A stretch of DNA of 6,066 nucleotides from CAZUQA01 sp964622375 (GTDB taxonomy: Bacteria; Bacillota_I; Bacilli_A; Erysipelotrichales; Erysipelotrichaceae). Each line of letters begins with the position of its first letter. Positions within the stretch are counted from its first letter, which is position 1. The notes under the pieces were generated by a model. It had not been told where the DNA came from, made no database searches, and was given only the letters and a program-made list of their open reading frames with translations. The stretch is taken from contig CAZUQA010000141.1 of NCBI GenBank assembly GCA_964622375.1, positions 1 to 6,066 on the forward strand, in the 5' to 3' direction. Of the stretch, positions 3,645 through 6,066 are shown one piece after another. The position numbers and the translations under genes are program-made.

Positions 3645-5861
3645 TTATGCTTTACTTTTTTTTCTTGGTTTAAATACCAGTACCAAAGAAAGTGAAGCTA
3701 AGGCTAGCAACCCGATTATCAAGGTTGATGGACCATTATCACCGGTATTGGGATTATTGTTATACATATAGACATAAGTTACTGTGTGCCCGCTGGTAAG
3801 TAAGGCCAATTGCGCTGCCTCACTTGGTAAATCAGACAGTTGACGCATAGTCACTTCGCCATCAAGGAACCAACCAACATAGGTATAATTGGGAATTGTC
3901 CTGATGCTGTTGGTATAAACGCCATTGAGCGGAAAATCAACAGTTTCATCAGGTAACAATATTTGTGCTAAATTATCAATGCTCCGCCAGCGATTGGTAA
4001 TGGTTACCGTCGGTACTACTTGTGTCTGATGGTAAGTAGCCGTAGTTGTGGCTTCAAAGCCTTGTTCATCATCTTTAAAGTCCGCAGTATTCACAAAGAG
4101 ACCCGGCGCTTCGACTTTAGCGACAAATTGGAAGCGCACTAAGCCACTGGGAACATTCATGAAGTCAAAGGTAATTCTTTGTCGGCTGCCTTCGGTTGTT
4201 ATTCTGACATCAATAACATCAACAGCTGCTGAAATATCATTCCCAAAACTATCAACAATTACATAATCAGTAACTGTGGTTACTAAGCTCAAACCTGCCG
4301 GTAGTAAATCACTGATAGTAAAGAAATTGGCATTCAACAGTTTTGGCGTATTAAACATGTAGGCATAGCTGCCAATACCGATAGCTCCTTCAGCACCGGT
4401 TCCCCAACCCCAAGTGTTACCAACCTCATCAATGGCAAACATACAATACCAACCATTGAAAATAGAATCTATTTTTTTGCCGTTAAACTCGCCCGTAATC
4501 TTTGTCGGTACTAACAACCTATCCGTCATCGATAAACCCTGACCAAGTTCACCAGCCCAGTTGCCACCCCAAGTCCAAACATCGCCGTTTTCATCTAAAG
4601 CGGCATTGGCATCGCCATAATCATAACCCGTACCCGATGTCGGACCGGTTTGTGAAGTATTCGATATAGCGATAATCGGTGGTTTTCCCGGGAGACTGCA
4701 ATCATAAATCTTCGTCGGTGTCATAACCACCATTGGCGAACCGCCATTACCCAACTGACCGGAATCGTTATAACCCCAAGTCCAGATATTGCCATCTTCA
4801 TCAAGAGCTACACAATGCTCCCAACCGGAGGAAATAGCAGTAATTCTTTTACCACCAAAATTAACACCGTCACTTATTAAAGTAGGAACAAGCCGGGGTA
4901 ACAAATCTCCGGTCCCTAAAGCTCCGGTGTTATACATAGAGCCAATTGGATAGCGATTGTGTCCCCAAGTCCAAACTCTCCCTTGATCATCAAGGGCCAT
5001 AACGTGATTAAACCCGTGCGACAATTGCGTGATTTTTATTCCATCTAAAACACCACCTGTCGAGATATTGATAGGTGTCACTACTGCGGTTGGGGAACTT
5101 GTTCCATTGCCAAAGATACCAAATTCATTTCTTCCCCAAGCCCAGATATTATCAAATTCATCAATGGCAAACATAAAAGTACTATGCGCCCCTTCAGAAA
5201 TTTGCACTATTTTATTTCCGTCAAAGAGATTACGGTCGGCAGAAACATTATAGGGTACCAGTCGCCGTGTTAAATCTGATACTCCGGCACCACCCAAACC
5301 ATCTGCCAATTGGCCATGGGAATTTAAACCCCAGGTCCACAAATCACCAAATTCATCAATCGCAAAACTGCTGTTGTGCATTTTTGCGTAGACCTTAACT
5401 ATTTTTCTGCCATCAAAATACCCGGGGATCGCCGATAAGTTATAAGGATAGTTTCTGTTATTTCCAACTCCATCTGTCCCATCACCTAAGCCACCATATT
5501 GATTGAAGCCCCAAGCCCAAACATTACCGGCAAAATCGATAGCTAAGGTATGCGGACCGGTGTTAGATAGCGTCTCAAATTTTGTGAATAAGCCATTAGG
5601 ATTTAAACAGGTCTTTAATGCGCCACTGTTGAAGATATCAACGGAGTAAGTTATCTCATCGCCGATGACTACCGGCACCGGTGCTGCTGCTGTTCCTTTG
5701 TCTTCATCACCATCGACAAAAGCTGTCTTATCAATGCTGTCATTATCATCCCAAGCCGCTAAAGAAACCCGAGATTTTGGTACTACTGTTATTGCCACCA
5801 GCAAAACAGTAATGAACACTAAAAAAGCTCTTCTAAATAAACTATTTTTCTTCTTTGTCAT
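3645..5861 (-). CDS. Secreted, sortase-anchored surface protein with seven RCC1 repeats
   Basis: The 738-residue protein starts with a signal peptide (basic residues 3-11, hydrophobic core 13-27, probable cleavage SLA|A after 35). Seven RCC1 repeats share a core A-(I/L)-D-x3-G-(N/D)-x-W-x-W-G, with WxWG at 115-118, 175-178, 240-243, 297-300, 360-363, 429-432 and 484-487; most are linked by FDGxKI-like turns (149-154, 213-218, 272-277, 335-340, 459-464). That is enough for a complete seven-bladed propeller. GDEITYSVDIFNSG (67-80) before it and FFTISDLLPAGLSLV (513-527) to about NTADF (591-595) after it look like two parts of one DUF11/isopeptide-type domain. A further domain at 615-700 ends in HTVTYVYMY, similar to MucBP-type surface repeats. 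The C-terminus is a sorting signal: NPNTG (703-707), a membrane segment (713-730) and KPRKKSK. The likely role is binding or adhesion at the cell wall; the ligand is unknown. The ATG at 5861 is chosen because GGGGATGA (5866-5873) precedes it; an in-frame TTG at 5894 lacks a site. Confidence 0.92.
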   Translation of the reverse strand: MTKKKNSLFRRAFLVFITVLLVAITVVPKSRVSLAAWDDNDSIDKTAFVDGDEDKGTAAAPVPVVIGDEITYSVDIFNSGALKTCLNPNGLFTKFETLSNTGPHTLAIDFAGNVWAWGFNQYGGLGDGTDGVGNNRNYPYNLSAIPGYFDGRKIVKVYAKMHNSSFAIDEFGDLWTWGLNSHGQLADGLGGAGVSDLTRRLVPYNVSADRNLFDGNKIVQISEGAHSTFMFAIDEFDNIWAWGRNEFGIFGNGTSSPTAVVTPINISTGGVLDGIKITQLSHGFNHVMALDDQGRVWTWGHNRYPIGSMYNTGALGTGDLLPRLVPTLISDGVNFGGKRITAISSGWEHCVALDEDGNIWTWGYNDSGQLGNGGSPMVVMTPTKIYDCSLPGKPPIIAISNTSQTGPTSGTGYDYGDANAALDENGDVWTWGGNWAGELGQGLSMTDRLLVPTKITGEFNGKKIDSIFNGWYCMFAIDEVGNTWGWGTGAEGAIGIGSYAYMFNTPKLLNANFFTISDLLPAGLSLVTTVTDYVIVDSFGNDISAAVDVIDVRITTEGSRQRITFDFMNVPSGLVRFQFVAKVEAPGLFVNTADFKDDEQGFEATTTATYHQTQVVPTVTITNRWRSIDNLAQILLPDETVDFPLNGVYTNSIRTIPNYTYVGWFLDGEVTMRQLSDLPSEAAQLALLTSGHTVTYVYMYNNNPNTGDNGPSTLIIGLLALASLSLVLVFKPRKKSKA

Positions 5862-5882
5862 ATTTTCATCCCCACATAATGA

Positions 5883-5907
5883 ACTTTCAATCAAATTAAA
5901 TGAAAGT
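5883..5907 (-). repeat. Inverted repeat in the surface-protein 5' leader
   Basis: ACTTTCA (5883-5889) and TGAAAGT (5901-5907) form a 7-base-pair stem with an 11-base loop inside the predicted leader, about 20 bases before the start codon. On the transcript it follows a run of eight U (5908-5915). It does not cover the Shine-Dalgarno site, so any effect on translation or stability is speculative. Confidence 0.3.
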
Positions 5908-5935
5908 AAAAAAAATAACTAGATAGTCTACTTAA

Positions 5936-5963
5936 ATTTTACCACTATCACCATTTATGTCAA
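5936..5963 (-). promoter_or_regulatory. Promoter of the RCC1 surface-protein gene
   Basis: On the - strand a perfect TTGACA -35 (5958-5963) is followed after 16 bases by TAAAAT (5936-5941), with TGG directly upstream as an extended -10. Transcription should begin near 5929, giving a leader of about 68 bases. This is the strongest promoter candidate in the window and fits a vegetative, sigma-A-type start. Confidence 0.7.
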
Positions 5964-5969
5964 CAAAAC

Positions 5970-6066
5970 TATTGTTTGTTTGTTGTTTGTATGTATTCGT
6001 AAACTAAAAAACTAAATTCCAGTTTAAGCAGGGAAAAGCGGAAGTAAGTCATACAGCACTGTCTAT
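5970..6066. other. Upstream flank of the surface-protein promoter, no gene seen
   Basis: This end of the window holds a T/G-rich run of loosely repeated TTGTTTG units (about 5972-5990) just upstream of the promoter. On the - strand this is an A/C-rich tract that could act as a bent or UP-like element, but I see no defined site. No start or end of another gene can be recognised. Confidence 0.3.

Noticed and set aside
5862..5894. Upstream in-frame start for the surface protein
   Set aside because: The codon is TTG without a Shine-Dalgarno sequence, and the extra residues would place acidic residues before a signal peptide that is already complete from the ATG at 5861.
4048..5922. Several + strand open frames of 72-85 codons antisense to the surface protein
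   Set aside because: They have no supporting ribosome binding sites or recognisable domains and follow from the codon composition of the - strand gene.
5970..5995. TTGTTTG-like run as a tandem repeat or CRISPR-like array
   Set aside because: The units are only loosely repeated, there are no spacers, and the run is short low-complexity sequence.

Overview
This is an AT-rich bacterial window. It most likely comes from a Gram-positive member of the Bacillota (Firmicutes). The support is purine-rich Shine-Dalgarno sites, sigma-A-like promoters with extended -10 elements, and one large secreted protein that ends in a sortase-type sorting signal. I cannot name a genus from the sequence.

Layout from left to right: a tRNA-Trp(CCA) gene on the + strand (67-140); about 300 bases with weak hairpins and no convincing gene; a small multi-pass membrane protein on the - strand (439-897); about 470 bases with no intact gene but short broken reading frames that may be the remains of a NUDIX gene; an intact NUDIX hydrolase on the - strand (1369-1887); a possible short coding remnant overlapping its start by ATGA; a membrane-anchored NERD-domain protein on the - strand (2000-2722); a 216-base divergent control region with nested inverted repeats (2723-2938); a GyrI-like small-molecule-binding protein on the + strand (2939-3571); a strong bidirectional terminator (3611-3636); and a 738-residue cell-wall protein on the - strand (3645-5861) with a good promoter at 5936-5963.

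The genes do not form an obvious single pathway. NERD and NUDIX run in the same direction with a 112-base gap and could share a transcript. The GyrI-like gene is divergent from NERD, and inverted repeats between the two promoters could be an operator acting on either. The membrane protein and the cell-wall protein look like separate units.

The most unusual item is the large surface protein. It has seven RCC1-type repeats, enough for a full beta-propeller, and these appear to be inserted inside a DUF11/isopeptide-type immunoglobulin-like domain whose first strand precedes the propeller and whose remainder follows it. I found no CRISPR array, transposase, integrase, phage gene or recognisable defence system, and nothing that I would call a new multi-gene system.
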